43,278 nt of DNA. It comes from Peptoniphilus stercorisuis. GTDB taxonomy: Bacteria > Bacillota > Clostridia > Tissierellales > Peptoniphilaceae. Each line of letters starts with the position of its first letter. Position 1 is the stretch's first letter. The stretch is from NCBI RefSeq assembly GCF_017874395.1, contig NZ_JAGGLJ010000016.1, positions 1 through 43,278 on the forward strand, read 5' to 3'. Below are positions 17,108 to 26,215 of the stretch, in pieces. Made by a program: the position numbers and the translations under genes. The notes under the pieces were generated by a model. The model made no database searches and was not told the origin of the DNA. It saw only the letters and a list, made by a program, of their open reading frames with translations.

Positions 17108-17518
17108 CTAATTAGATCTATGTCTTGATCTTGAGCCTGCCATTTTTGAGTTTTCTCTAGATCTTGCTGCTTCCATTTTTTCATTTGATTCTTTAAGGAA
17201 TTTTGATAGCTTATCCTCAAAAGACGCATCTTCATTTCTTCTATCTTTAGATGAAAAATCAACCTCTACTGGCTTATTTGTTTTCTTTTGAGCCTGTTTC
17301 ATCGACAATGCTATTTTTCCTCTATCATCAAGGGATAGAATTTTAACCTTAACTTTTTGGCCCTTCTCTAAAAAATCACTTACGCTTTCTACATAGCTAT
17401 CAGAAATTTCTGATATATGTACTAGACCGCTTTTATTATCTGGCAAATTTACAAATGCACCAAACTTAGTTAAATTACTAACTACTCCATCCACTATTTG
17501 ACCTACAGCTAATGCCAT
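17108..17518 (-). CDS. S1 RNA-binding domain protein (YabR/GSP13-like)
   Basis: This 136-residue protein has one S1 domain at residues 3-74 (VGQIVDGVVSNLTKFGAFV, SGLVHISEIS, KVKVKILSLDDRGKIALSMK) and a charged, Arg/Ser-rich tail ending RSRHRSN. The position between divIC and tilS matches yabR of Bacillus subtilis. Relatives bind the ribosome or RNA. The exact function is not established. It has a good AGGAGG site. Confidence 0.9.
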   Translation of the reverse strand: MALAVGQIVDGVVSNLTKFGAFVNLPDNKSGLVHISEISDSYVESVSDFLEKGQKVKVKILSLDDRGKIALSMKQAQKKTNKPVEVDFSSKDRRNEDASFEDKLSKFLKESNEKMEAARSRENSKMAGSRSRHRSN

Positions 17519-17569
17519 AAAAATTAAATCCTCCTGTTAATATACTTTCATTTTCGTTTTTTCTGGAGA

Positions 17570-17863
17570 TTACTTATTCTTAGAATCTTTATCCTTATCA
17601 ACATAAATAACTTCTCTAGGTTTAACCATTCCAAGGTCCTCTCTTGCAACTTTTTCTACAAATTGAGGAGAATCGGAATTTTTAATTTCCTTTTCTAAGA
17701 TATCTATATTTTTTTTAAGTTTCGCTATTTCTTTTTCATTTTCAATAATCTCAGATTGTTTTTGTCCTCTTTGGGATATTGATGTACTTAAAGTAATAGC
17801 ACCATAAGTTGCTGCTACTAAAATTACAACAGCGAAAAATAGAGGAAATCTTCTTCTTTTCAT
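17570..17863 (-). CDS. divIC: Septum formation initiator (DivIC/FtsB family)
   Basis: This 97-residue bitopic membrane protein has a basic start (MKRRR), one transmembrane helix (about 6-24) and a coiled coil (about 30-65). It ends with an ARE-DLGMVKPREVIYV block typical of FtsB/DivIC. It takes part in the divisome with FtsL and DivIB. ATG 17863 follows GGAGG at a spacing of 8; extra upstream codons in the frame have no site. The neighbourhood (rqcP upstream, S1 gene downstream) agrees with the Bacillus divIC locus, but yabP and yabQ, present there in spore formers, are missing. Confidence 0.92.
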   Translation of the reverse strand: MKRRRFPLFFAVVILVAATYGAITLSTSISQRGQKQSEIIENEKEIAKLKKNIDILEKEIKNSDSPQFVEKVAREDLGMVKPREVIYVDKDKDSKNK

Positions 17864-17916
17864 AACCACAACCTCCAATTTTATTATTACATTTAAAATA
17901 ATTTTTTGCAAGATGT

Positions 17917-18159
17917 TTATTCAAAAGTCTCATAAAGACTTGTAGCGTCGTTTTTACCTACAATTTCTTTAACATCTAATACCCTTACTTTTTCAACTCT
18001 ATTTCCAAAAGTTACTTCAATAATATCATCAACTTTTACTTCATCTTTAGCTTTTGCGACTTTTCCATTTATTTGAACTCTTCCCAAATCACAGGCTTCT
18101 TTTGCAACTGTTCTTCTTTTAATAATTCTTGAATTTTTTAAAAATTTATCTATTCTCAT
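17917..18159 (-). CDS. rqcP: S4-domain ribosome quality-control factor RqcP (YabO)
   Basis: This 80-residue protein is nearly all S4 RNA-binding domain (MRIDKFLKNSRIIKRRTVAKEAC, GRVQINGKVAKAKDEVKVDD). RqcP binds the stalled 50S subunit and assists RqcH in alanine tailing. The start ATG 18159 is five bases from GGGAG; an upstream TTG in the same frame overlaps that site. It follows hup after a terminator and precedes divIC, the standard location. Confidence 0.93.
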   Translation of the reverse strand: MRIDKFLKNSRIIKRRTVAKEACDLGRVQINGKVAKAKDEVKVDDIIEVTFGNRVEKVRVLDVKEIVGKNDATSLYETFE

Positions 18160-18176
18160 AACTTCTCCCAAATAAA

Positions 18177-18204
18177 ATAAAAAAAAGGGAGCCTTTTAGC
18201 TCCC
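18177..18204 (-). terminator. Terminator after hup
   Basis: GGGAGC pairs with GCTCCC around a 6-base loop and is followed by eight T on the minus strand. It lies between hup and rqcP and would allow much more hup transcript than rqcP transcript. Confidence 0.9.
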
Positions 18205-18209
18205 ACTTA

Positions 18210-18488
18210 TTACTTATTAACTGCTTCTTTAAGAGCTTTTCCTGATCTAAATACTGGAGCCTTTGAAGCTGGAATCTTAATAACTTCTTCTGGATTTCTT
18301 GGGTTTCTTCCTTCTCTTGCTTTTCTTTCTCTAACTTCGAAAGTTCCAAAACCTACAAGTTGTACTTTTTCTCCGCTTGCAAGAGCTTCTTCAACTGATG
18401 CTAGGAATCCATTAAGTGCTACTTCAGCATCTTTTTTTGTTAAGTTACTCTTTTCTGCAATACTTGCTACTAATTCTGATTTGTTCAT
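18210..18488 (-). CDS. hup: HU-family DNA-binding protein
   Basis: This 92-residue nucleoid protein has the canonical MNKSELVASIAEKSNLTKKDAE start. GFGTFEVRERKAREGRNPRNPEE forms the DNA-clasping arm, with the intercalating Pro in RNPRNP. It compacts and bends DNA as a dimer. A strong AGGAGG site and a private terminator suggest high expression. Its position after mazG is common in clostridia. Confidence 0.96.
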   Translation of the reverse strand: MNKSELVASIAEKSNLTKKDAEVALNGFLASVEEALASGEKVQLVGFGTFEVRERKAREGRNPRNPEEVIKIPASKAPVFRSGKALKEAVNK

Positions 18489-18509
18489 TCTAAATCCTCC
18501 TATAATAAG

Positions 18510-19871
18510 TTAATCTTTTTCTAAAATATGTTTTGCCTCATTATAAAGATCGTCTTGATCTTTTAAATCCAAATACTCTAATTTCATATTTTTCTTTGAG
18601 GCTAATTCGCTCATTATTTCAAATCTCCTAATAAATTTATCTATAGTTAAGTCTAATACATCTTCAGGATTAAACCCTAAGTACCTACATAAATTTACCG
18701 AACTAAAGATTAAATCTCCTAGTTCATTGGAAATTTCATATGAGATATCTTTCTTTATAGCTTCATAAACTTCTTCAAGCTCTTCAGAAACTTTTTCTAA
18801 AGCACCGTCAACTTCATCCCAAATAAATCCAATACTTGAAACATCATCAATTACATTTGATGCTCTTAGTAATGCATTCTCGTTATAGCTTTTCAATTTT
18901 CTAATTAACGATACTTTTCCTTCTTTTTGAAGACTATCACAATTATACCTTAAGTCTTTTCTTTTTTCCATAGTATTTTTGATAAAATCCCCATTTTCAG
19001 CAATTATTTCACATGATTTTTCAATAATTTCATAAAAATTATATAATCCTTCTTCCTCAGATAAATTTATCGCTAAAATAGATAATATCAACATTTTTGA
19101 AAGATTTTCAAGACTTTCAATATCTAAATTATTTTCTTTAATATTTAGGTGATTTATATCTGTAATCTTTTCACTTAACTTTTCTACTTCTATTAATAAA
19201 TCTCTAAAATTTAAAATTTCATTGTTTTTTGGAATATAAACTGCACTTTGATGATTTATATTTTCAACTCTATCTAATTCATATATTGGAATATAATATA
19301 AATCCTCACTATCAAGACCTGCATCAGTAATTAAATATATCATATATTCATCACCATATATTTCAGATATATCTAGTTTTAAATCTGATGCTGTTCTTTT
19401 ATTATAAATCTGAGTTACTATAATATCTGAATGAGTATCTATATCATATTTATTAAAATAATCTCCATCAAGTAGTTTAAATCCCTCTGATGGATCTCTT
19501 TTTACAGCTCTTAAAACTGGTTCAATAAAACTCATTCCCATAATTATATTATACTCAATAGAAGATTCAATAAGTTTTACTACTGTGCGTTCTGCTATTA
19601 GTGGATTTCCTGGAACAAAATAATTTATATCTTTATTTTTTGATTCCTCTATTAGAAAATCTACTATTTCACTATATACATCTTCAAAGGAATTCTCCTT
19701 TTCATATAGATAATCAAAACTTTTAAACTCTATATTTTCATCATAAAAATACTCTACTGCTCTATGTTCCTTTGTCCTTAAGAAATTTTCATTTCCATTT
19801 TTCATAGCATTTATAGCTTCAAGTGTAAGACCAAACTTGTCTGTTGCACCAAGTCCAATAATATTAATCAC
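18510..19871 (-). CDS. mazG: MazG-family protein with N-terminal tetrapyrrole-methylase-like domain (YabN-like)
   Basis: This 453-residue protein has an N-terminal methylase-like domain (INIIGLGATDKFGLT; VPGNPLIAERTV). The C-terminal all-alpha NTP pyrophosphohydrolase domain (about 340-430) carries the metal-binding EELEEVYEAI and NELGDLIFSSVN motifs. MazG domains remove aberrant or excess NTPs. YabN-type proteins usually carry two MazG domains; here the first (about 225-320) has lost the recognisable E-x-x-E and E-x-x-D pattern, so only the second looks active. hup follows directly. The start at 19871 lies behind a plausible GGAGG site. Confidence 0.9.
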   Translation of the reverse strand: MINIIGLGATDKFGLTLEAINAMKNGNENFLRTKEHRAVEYFYDENIEFKSFDYLYEKENSFEDVYSEIVDFLIEESKNKDINYFVPGNPLIAERTVVKLIESSIEYNIIMGMSFIEPVLRAVKRDPSEGFKLLDGDYFNKYDIDTHSDIIVTQIYNKRTASDLKLDISEIYGDEYMIYLITDAGLDSEDLYYIPIYELDRVENINHQSAVYIPKNNEILNFRDLLIEVEKLSEKITDINHLNIKENNLDIESLENLSKMLILSILAINLSEEEGLYNFYEIIEKSCEIIAENGDFIKNTMEKRKDLRYNCDSLQKEGKVSLIRKLKSYNENALLRASNVIDDVSSIGFIWDEVDGALEKVSEELEEVYEAIKKDISYEISNELGDLIFSSVNLCRYLGFNPEDVLDLTIDKFIRRFEIMSELASKKNMKLEYLDLKDQDDLYNEAKHILEKD

Positions 19872-19916
19872 AAAACCACCTCCAAACTATTTTAAGTGTA
19901 AGTTCCTCATTTGTAA

Positions 19917-19942
19917 AGAAAAAACTAGAGATTTCTCTCTAG
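19917..19942 (-). terminator. Terminator after prsA
   Basis: CTAGAG pairs with CTCTAG and extends with A/T pairs on both sides. A T run follows on the minus strand, just after the prsA stop. Confidence 0.85.
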
Positions 19943-19950
19943 CTTTACTT

Positions 19951-21069
19951 TTATTTTTCAGTTTTTTTATCTTCTTTTTTGTCTTTTGACTCTTCTTTTT
20001 TGTCATCTTTTGCTTCTTCTTTAGAGTCCTTTGTTTCTTCTTTACCTTCCTCTTTTTTAGCTTCTTCAGCCTTTTGTTTATCTAGTTCAGGAAGTTCTTT
20101 TAATTTATACTCTTCAGGAATTTCAATTTCCTTTTTATAGTCTAAATACTCTTTGATTTTAGCATCATTTTGAAGTTTTTCTATATATTCAGTGAAATTA
20201 TTTTTAATTAATTCTTCTTTTAAAGAATCTTTAATTTCATCAAAAGTTCTTTCTTTTTTCTCATCAAGTTTAATAATATGGTATCCATATTGAGTTTTAA
20301 CTGGATCAGAAATTTCTCCTGCTTTCATATTTGCAATAGCTGTACTAAAATCTTTATCCATTGCATCATTTGGGAATTCTCCAAGATTTCCGCCACTTTC
20401 TTTAGCAGCTGGTTCTATAGATTTTTCCTTAGCAAGTTTTTCAAAATTAGCACCTTTATCAAGTTCTTTTTTAATTTCTTTTGCAGTTTTTTCATCCTCA
20501 ACTAATATATGAGATGCCTTTGCAGTAAAGAACTCATTTTTATGTTCTTCATAATATTTTTTAATATCTTCTTCACTTGGCTCTAATTCTTTAACTTTTC
20601 CCTTATAGTAATTATCCATTAAATTAATATCTTCTAAGTAAGATTTATAAAATTCTGGACTTGAACCTATTTTAGAAAGTTGTTCTCTAAATGCTTCTTC
20701 TCCACCTAGTTTTGTTTGAACTTCTTCAATTTGTTTATCAACTACTGATTGATCAACTGTAATATTTGATTTTGCCGCATCTTGTTTTAATATTTCCATT
20801 TGCTCAAGATTTTTTAAAGTATATTCTTTAATGGTTTCATCAATTGTCTTATTGCCATCATGAGACATTTCTTCTAAAATATCATTTGTTCCTGCCATTA
20901 AAACATATTGATTTCTTTGAGCTGCATATTGCATTACAAATTTTTCTTCTGAAATATTTTCATCATTAACTGTTGCAACAACTCCCTCTGGAGCTTTTCC
21001 ACAACCTGTTAATCCCATTACAAGTGTTAGTGCTAGTGCTGTTAAACTTTTCTTATTTAAAAATTTCAA
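19951..21069 (-). CDS. prsA: Foldase lipoprotein, peptidylprolyl isomerase (PrsA/SurA type)
   Basis: This 372-residue exported lipoprotein has a basic start, a hydrophobic core and a lipobox LTGC with Cys23. Residues 30-175 form a SurA-like chaperone helical region (GVVATVNDENISEEKFVM). About 183-275 is a parvulin PPIase domain (AKASHILVEDEKTAKEI, GGNLGEF, KTQYGYHIIKLDEKKE). The last 40 residues are almost only Lys, Glu and Asp. It helps fold secreted proteins at the membrane-wall interface. A prsA gene between mfd and mazG is a clostridial arrangement; the spoVT gene found beside it in spore formers is absent. Confidence 0.93.
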   Translation of the reverse strand: MKFLNKKSLTALALTLVMGLTGCGKAPEGVVATVNDENISEEKFVMQYAAQRNQYVLMAGTNDILEEMSHDGNKTIDETIKEYTLKNLEQMEILKQDAAKSNITVDQSVVDKQIEEVQTKLGGEEAFREQLSKIGSSPEFYKSYLEDINLMDNYYKGKVKELEPSEEDIKKYYEEHKNEFFTAKASHILVEDEKTAKEIKKELDKGANFEKLAKEKSIEPAAKESGGNLGEFPNDAMDKDFSTAIANMKAGEISDPVKTQYGYHIIKLDEKKERTFDEIKDSLKEELIKNNFTEYIEKLQNDAKIKEYLDYKKEIEIPEEYKLKELPELDKQKAEEAKKEEGKEETKDSKEEAKDDKKEESKDKKEDKKTEK

Positions 21070-21107
21070 ATAATCATCCTCTCTTACATAGTTGAATTAA
21101 TTATACA

Positions 21108-24100
21108 CTAAGATTTCTCTTTTGATGTGTAGTTTTTGTGTAAATTTATTAAATCTACGGCTTTCTTTAAATCTTCTATTGGATATTTCAATTTTGAGAT
21201 TGTAAATCCTGCTTCTTTTCCTAAAGATAATTTTATATTTTTAAACTGATCTGTCAGTTCATTTATAAGTGTAAGTTCTGGCACAAAGGATAGTTTAAAT
21301 TCATAATTTTCATTTTTTTGAACTATTGAATTGATTTTTGCATGACTTGCATTAAATCTAAGAAGAGATATATCCATAAGATTTGTAACTTCCTTAGGAA
21401 TATCTGAAAATCTATCTATAAGTTCATCTATTAAGTCTGAATAATCCTCTTCAGATTCTATTACAGAAATCTTCTTATATATTTCAAGTCTAATATTTTC
21501 ATTTGAAATATATTCACTTGGTATATAAGAATCTATTTTTAAATCAACTGTTGTTTCAATTTTTTCATCAACTACATCACCTTTAAGTCTAGATACAGCA
21601 TCTCTTAGATATTTAATATATAAATCATATCCTATTGAATCTATATGACCATGTTGTCTTGCTCCTAAAATAGATCCTGATCCTCTTATTTCTAAGTCTC
21701 TCATTGCAATTTTATATCCTGATCCAAATTCAGTAAATTCCTTAATTGACTTAAGTCTTTTTTGTGCAATTTCTGATAATGATGTATCTCTTTCATAGGT
21801 AAAATACGCATAGGCAATTCTATTACTTCTTCCAATTCTTCCTCTTAATTGATAAAGTTGTGAAAGTCCAAGTCTATTTGCATCTGTGATAATCATAGTA
21901 TTTGCATTTTGAACATCTACTCCTGTTTCAATAATTGTAGAACAAAGAAGTACATCAAATTCCTTATTTATAAAAGAAATCATAGTATCTTCAAGAAGTC
22001 TTTCACCCATTTGTCCATGAGCCATTTTAAAAGATGCCTCAGGAACTAAATTTCTAAGCTCTGCAAGTTTATTTTCCATATTTGCCACTCTATTATATAC
22101 AAAATAAACCTGCCCTCCACGCTCTATCTCTTTTATAATCGCATCTCTTACCATCATGTCATTATATTCAAGGACATAGGTTTGAACTGGAAATCTCTCT
22201 TCAGGTGGCTCTTCTATTACAGACATATCACGTATGCCAATCATAGACATTTGTAAAGTTCTAGGAATTGGAGTTGCAGTAAGTGTATCTACATTTTCCT
22301 TAAGCATTTTTAAAGTTTCTTTATGCCTTACTCCAAATCTTTGCTCCTCATCTATTACTAAAAGTCCTAAATCCTTAAACTTAACATCCTTAGACAATAA
22401 TCTATGTGTTCCTATTATTATATCTACAAAACCATGTCTTAGGTCCTCTAAGTCCTTAGCTTGTTCCTTCTTAGTTCTAAATCTTGATAATACTGCAACC
22501 TTTACTGGAAAGTCCTTAAATCTCTCTACAATAGTATTATAATGTTGCTGTGCAAGGATTGTTGTTGGAACTAAAAATGCAACTTGTTTCCCATCCATTA
22601 CAGCTTTAAAAGCAGCTCTTAATGCAACCTCTGTCTTTCCATATCCAACATCTGCACATAGAAGTCTATCCATTGGTCTTTGTCTTTGCATATCTTCTTT
22701 TATTTCATCAGTAGCACGAAGTTGTCCATCTGTTTCTTCATAGATAAAGGCATCTTCAAATTCCTGTTGCCACTGTGTATCTGCACTAAAGGAAAAGCCC
22801 TTTGATGATTCTCTTTTAGCATATAATTTAATTAAATCATCTGCCATATCCTCTACATTTTTTTGAGCTTTTCGCTTAGTTTTATTCCACTCTACTGAAT
22901 TTAATTTATTAATTTTTGGGGTTTTTCCTTCAGCTCCAACATATTTATATATAAGATCTAAATTTTCAATTGGAAGATATAATTTATCTTCTCCCTTATA
23001 TTCAATTACAATATAATCTTTTTTTATCTTTTTTACTTCAAGTCTTTCAGTTCCAATATATTTACCAATACCATGAGATTCATGAACTACATAATCTCCA
23101 ACTTCAAGATCTTGAAAATGTAATTGCTTTGATTTTTTCTTAGGTTTTTTTCTCTCTAAGTGAGTTCCATAAATTTCAGCATAATTTATTAAAACAGTTT
23201 TTATATCAGAAATTTCAAAACCATTATTTTGACTTCCTGTTGTAACTATAATCTCAGAACTTTTTAAACTTGTATTTCTGTTAAACTCAAGTCTTGCAGG
23301 AATATTTAGTTCTTTTAATGTGTTGTGAAGTCTTCTAGTTCTCTTTTCATTTCCACCAAGTATTACAACTTTATATCCTCTGTAAATATAGTCCTTTAGA
23401 TCATCTTTAAAGAGTTTCATCTTACCACGATAATTAGTAATAGATTTCATCTTATAATTATAAATTGATTTTGCTTGAAATTCCTTTGTTGGAATTAAAA
23501 GAGTATTTAAATTTATAATATCTTTTTTCTTTAAATTATTAATAGTTTCATGATAGGAATATCTTACATTTTCATGAACTTTTAATGCTTCACCAAAGCT
23601 CATCATCTCAGATAAATTATCTTTTTCTTCAACTTCAAATCTCTCTGCTCTTTCTAGAGATCTCTTTGGCTCTTCAAAAATAACAATTGGATCTTCATCA
23701 TAATAATCTATAACACTTGATAAATCTTCTTCGTCTATATATGGAAGTATCAAATCATAGTTTGAAATGCTTTCTTCTTGATTAAGTAGATCAACATATT
23801 TTAAAAACTTTTCTTCAAGTCTTTCCTTTTCAACAGATTTAAGTTTTGATTTTTTAATATCTTTTTCTAAATTACTTGCTATTTCTTTTTTTCTCTTATC
23901 TAATAAAAGAATATCAAGTATTGGACTTATTTCAATTTCTTCAAGAGTTTCTATTGATCTTTGAGTATCTATATCAAAGGATCTAATAGAATCAACTTCA
24001 ACATCAAAAAGTTCAATTCTATAAGGGATTTCAGAAGTGTAAATATCTATTATTCCACCTCTTATAGAAAATTGACCTCGCCCTTCAACTTGTGGAAGTC

Positions 24101-24587
24101 TTTCATATCCCATGTTTACAAGTTTTTTTTCTAATTCTTTTGTATTTATTTCACTGCTAGTTTTAATTTTTATAGTTGCTTCTTTATAAATTTCTTTTTT
24201 GCAAACCTTATCTCTTAAAGCATCTAATGTTGTTATAAGTATTTTGACATTACCATTTATAAGTCCTGATAAGGTTTTTAATCTTGGAACCATATTTTCA
24301 AAACTCTTAGAGTCTCTATCATATAAAAATATATCTTTTTTTGGAAAAATTGAACATTCTTTAAATCCCAAGTTCAATATATCTTCATAGATTTTTCTTG
24401 CTCTTAAACTATCTTGAGCTACTAATACTATATTTCTTTTTGTATTTTCCTCTAGTGAATATACTATTTGTCCTATTGCACTTTCAGTAAGTCCATAGAT
24501 TAAAATTGGTGTATTTTTATTTTCTAGGGATTCTAAAGTTTCTCTATAGGCATTTAAATTAAGCATATTATCTACTAAAAAGTCCAT
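21108..24587 (-). CDS. mfd: Transcription-repair coupling factor Mfd
   Basis: This 1159-residue protein removes RNA polymerase stalled at DNA damage and recruits UvrA. The order of domains is normal. The UvrB-like N-terminal part includes RGQFSIRGGIIDIY (about 170). The polymerase-interaction domain includes DLEVGDYVVHESHGIGKYIG (about 495). The RecG-like translocase follows, with Walker A in CADVGYGKTEVALRAA, the DEEQRFG box (DEEH-type) and TATPIPRTLQMSMIGIRDMS. TRCF C-terminal D7 is also present. The start ATG 24587 follows GAGGTGA. It is preceded by a terminator after pth. Confidence 0.97.
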   Translation of the reverse strand: MDFLVDNMLNLNAYRETLESLENKNTPILIYGLTESAIGQIVYSLEENTKRNIVLVAQDSLRARKIYEDILNLGFKECSIFPKKDIFLYDRDSKSFENMVPRLKTLSGLINGNVKILITTLDALRDKVCKKEIYKEATIKIKTSSEINTKELEKKLVNMGYERLPQVEGRGQFSIRGGIIDIYTSEIPYRIELFDVEVDSIRSFDIDTQRSIETLEEIEISPILDILLLDKRKKEIASNLEKDIKKSKLKSVEKERLEEKFLKYVDLLNQEESISNYDLILPYIDEEDLSSVIDYYDEDPIVIFEEPKRSLERAERFEVEEKDNLSEMMSFGEALKVHENVRYSYHETINNLKKKDIINLNTLLIPTKEFQAKSIYNYKMKSITNYRGKMKLFKDDLKDYIYRGYKVVILGGNEKRTRRLHNTLKELNIPARLEFNRNTSLKSSEIIVTTGSQNNGFEISDIKTVLINYAEIYGTHLERKKPKKKSKQLHFQDLEVGDYVVHESHGIGKYIGTERLEVKKIKKDYIVIEYKGEDKLYLPIENLDLIYKYVGAEGKTPKINKLNSVEWNKTKRKAQKNVEDMADDLIKLYAKRESSKGFSFSADTQWQQEFEDAFIYEETDGQLRATDEIKEDMQRQRPMDRLLCADVGYGKTEVALRAAFKAVMDGKQVAFLVPTTILAQQHYNTIVERFKDFPVKVAVLSRFRTKKEQAKDLEDLRHGFVDIIIGTHRLLSKDVKFKDLGLLVIDEEQRFGVRHKETLKMLKENVDTLTATPIPRTLQMSMIGIRDMSVIEEPPEERFPVQTYVLEYNDMMVRDAIIKEIERGGQVYFVYNRVANMENKLAELRNLVPEASFKMAHGQMGERLLEDTMISFINKEFDVLLCSTIIETGVDVQNANTMIITDANRLGLSQLYQLRGRIGRSNRIAYAYFTYERDTSLSEIAQKRLKSIKEFTEFGSGYKIAMRDLEIRGSGSILGARQHGHIDSIGYDLYIKYLRDAVSRLKGDVVDEKIETTVDLKIDSYIPSEYISNENIRLEIYKKISVIESEEDYSDLIDELIDRFSDIPKEVTNLMDISLLRFNASHAKINSIVQKNENYEFKLSFVPELTLINELTDQFKNIKLSLGKEAGFTISKLKYPIEDLKKAVDLINLHKNYTSKEKS

Positions 24588-24610
24588 TTACTCACCTCTA
24601 TTTCAAATAC

Positions 24611-24634
24611 AAAAAACCCAAGGATAAAGGGTTT
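24611..24634 (-). terminator. Terminator between pth and mfd
   Basis: A short AAACCC/GGGTTT stem with a 9-base loop precedes T6 on the minus strand. It is weaker than other terminators here and may leak into mfd. Confidence 0.7.
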
Positions 24635-24654
24635 CCCCTCTAATCTTGAGCTAT

Positions 24655-25227
24655 TTATTTAGATTTTTTTCTGTTGTATTTATTCATAGCTGACTCTACA
24701 TTGTTTTCTACAATTTCAACTGCAGCATCTACTGCAAGATCAATTGTCTTTTCAATTTCAGCTCCATCAGATTTAGAAAAACCACTTAATACAAAATCAG
24801 CAAGATCTTGTCCTTCATATTGCTTTCCTACACCAATTTTAATTCTTGGAAATTCATCTGATTGAATTAAATGTATAATAGATTTCAAACCATTGTGTGT
24901 TCCTGCAGATCCACCTTTTTTAATTCTTAAATTTGCAAAACCAATATCAATATCATCTACAAAAACTATTAAATTTTCAGGAGTTTCTTTATAAAAACTT
25001 AAAATTTCACGAATAGATTCTCCACTATTATTCATATAAGTTTGTGGTTTTAGTAAAACTATTTTTTCATTTCCAATTCTACCTTCGCCAACAAGCCCTT
25101 TAAATTTTATTCTATTAACATTAATATTTAGCCTTTTAGCCAAATTGTCTATTGCTAGAAATCCCATATTATGTCTTGTATTTTCATATTTGCTACCTGG
25201 ATTTCCAAGACCTGCTATAATATACAA
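24655..25227 (-). CDS. pth: Peptidyl-tRNA hydrolase
   Basis: This 190-residue enzyme recycles tRNA from peptidyl-tRNA released during aborted translation. The motifs GLGNPGSKYENTRHNMGF (catalytic His in TRHN), KPQTYMNNSG, FVDDIDIGF and KGGSAGTHNGLKS are all conserved. The start is TTG 25227, spaced well from AAGGTG; no ATG lies near. The gene follows prs after 12 bases, as in the Bacillus gcaD-prs-ctc-spoVC locus but without ctc. Confidence 0.96.
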   Translation of the reverse strand: MYIIAGLGNPGSKYENTRHNMGFLAIDNLAKRLNINVNRIKFKGLVGEGRIGNEKIVLLKPQTYMNNSGESIREILSFYKETPENLIVFVDDIDIGFANLRIKKGGSAGTHNGLKSIIHLIQSDEFPRIKIGVGKQYEGQDLADFVLSGFSKSDGAEIEKTIDLAVDAAVEIVENNVESAMNKYNRKKSK

Positions 25228-25239
25228 TTTATCACCTTT

Positions 25240-26193
25240 TTATTTATCAAACATTTCACTTACTGAAGTATTTGTATTAATTCTCTTAATTGCATTTGCA
25301 AATAATGGAGCAACACTAACTACATCAATATTATTTGTTTTCTTATCTTCTGTAAGTTCAATTGTATCTGTTATTATGAATTTTTCCATTACAGAGTCTT
25401 CAAGTCTTTGAATAGCTGGACCTGATAATACTCCATGAGTTGCACATCCATAAACTTTTTTAGCTCCATGTTCTTGAAGAGCTGCTGCAGCTTGACATAT
25501 TGTTCCTGCAGTATCTACAATGTCATCTACAAGAATACAGTTTTTGCCTTTTATATCTCCAATAATATTCATTACTTCTGATACATTTGGTTTAGGTCTT
25601 CTTTTTTCTATAATTGCTATTGGAAGATTTAATTCATTTGCGAATTTTCTAGTTCTTGTAACACCACCAAGGTCAGGGGAAACAACTACAAACTCTTCTT
25701 CTTTAACTATTTCTTTAAAGTATCTTGCAAGGTATGGTATTGCTGTTAGATGATCTACTGGAATATTAAAGTATCCTTGAATTTGTCCAGCATGAAGATC
25801 CATAGAAACAATTCTATCTGCTCCTGCAACTGTTAATAAATCAGCTACAAGTTTAGATGTAATAGGTTCTCTTGCCTTTGTCTTTCTATCTTGTCTTGCA
25901 TATCCATAATATGGAATTACAGCATTAATTCTACCAGCTGATGCTCTTTTAAGTGCATCTAGTAAAATTAAAAGTTCCATTAAATTATTATTTACAGGAC
26001 TTGAAGTAGATTGAACAACAAAAACGTCTTTTCCTCTTACAGTTTCTCCAATATCAATAGCTATTTCTCCATCTGAGAAAGTTTTAACTTCACATTTTCC
26101 TCTTTCAATTCCTAATTCCTTGCAGATTCTGTTTATAAGTGTATTGTTGGAATTACCAGTAAAAATTATAATATCCCCTATACATGAATTCAT
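25240..26193 (-). CDS. prs: Ribose-phosphate pyrophosphokinase
   Basis: This 317-residue cytoplasmic enzyme makes PRPP from ribose-5-phosphate and ATP for nucleotide, His and Trp synthesis. The motifs are NPVNN-type [43 protein letters not shown] (flag and ATP sites) and the PRPP loop [14 protein letters not shown] family loop KRRPKP is present. It is in an operon with glmU, 22 bases downstream of it, and supplies the substrate also used by hpt. Confidence 0.97.
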   Translation of the reverse strand: MNSCIGDIIIFTGNSNNTLINRICKELGIERGKCEVKTFSDGEIAIDIGETVRGKDVFVVQSTSSPVNNNLMELLILLDALKRASAGRINAVIPYYGYARQDRKTKAREPITSKLVADLLTVAGADRIVSMDLHAGQIQGYFNIPVDHLTAIPYLARYFKEIVKEEEFVVVSPDLGGVTRTRKFANELNLPIAIIEKRRPKPNVSEVMNIIGDIKGKNCILVDDIVDTAGTICQAAAALQEHGAKKVYGCATHGVLSGPAIQRLEDSVMEKFIITDTIELTEDKKTNNIDVVSVAPLFANAIKRINTNTSVSEMFDK

Positions 26194-26215
26194 CTTAATA
26201 AAATCCCCCTATTAA

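Noticed and set aside
17864-17911. Longer N-terminus for DivIC
   Set aside because: The extra 16 codons have no ribosome site, while the ATG at 17863 has GGAGG and begins a typical basic-then-hydrophobic anchor.
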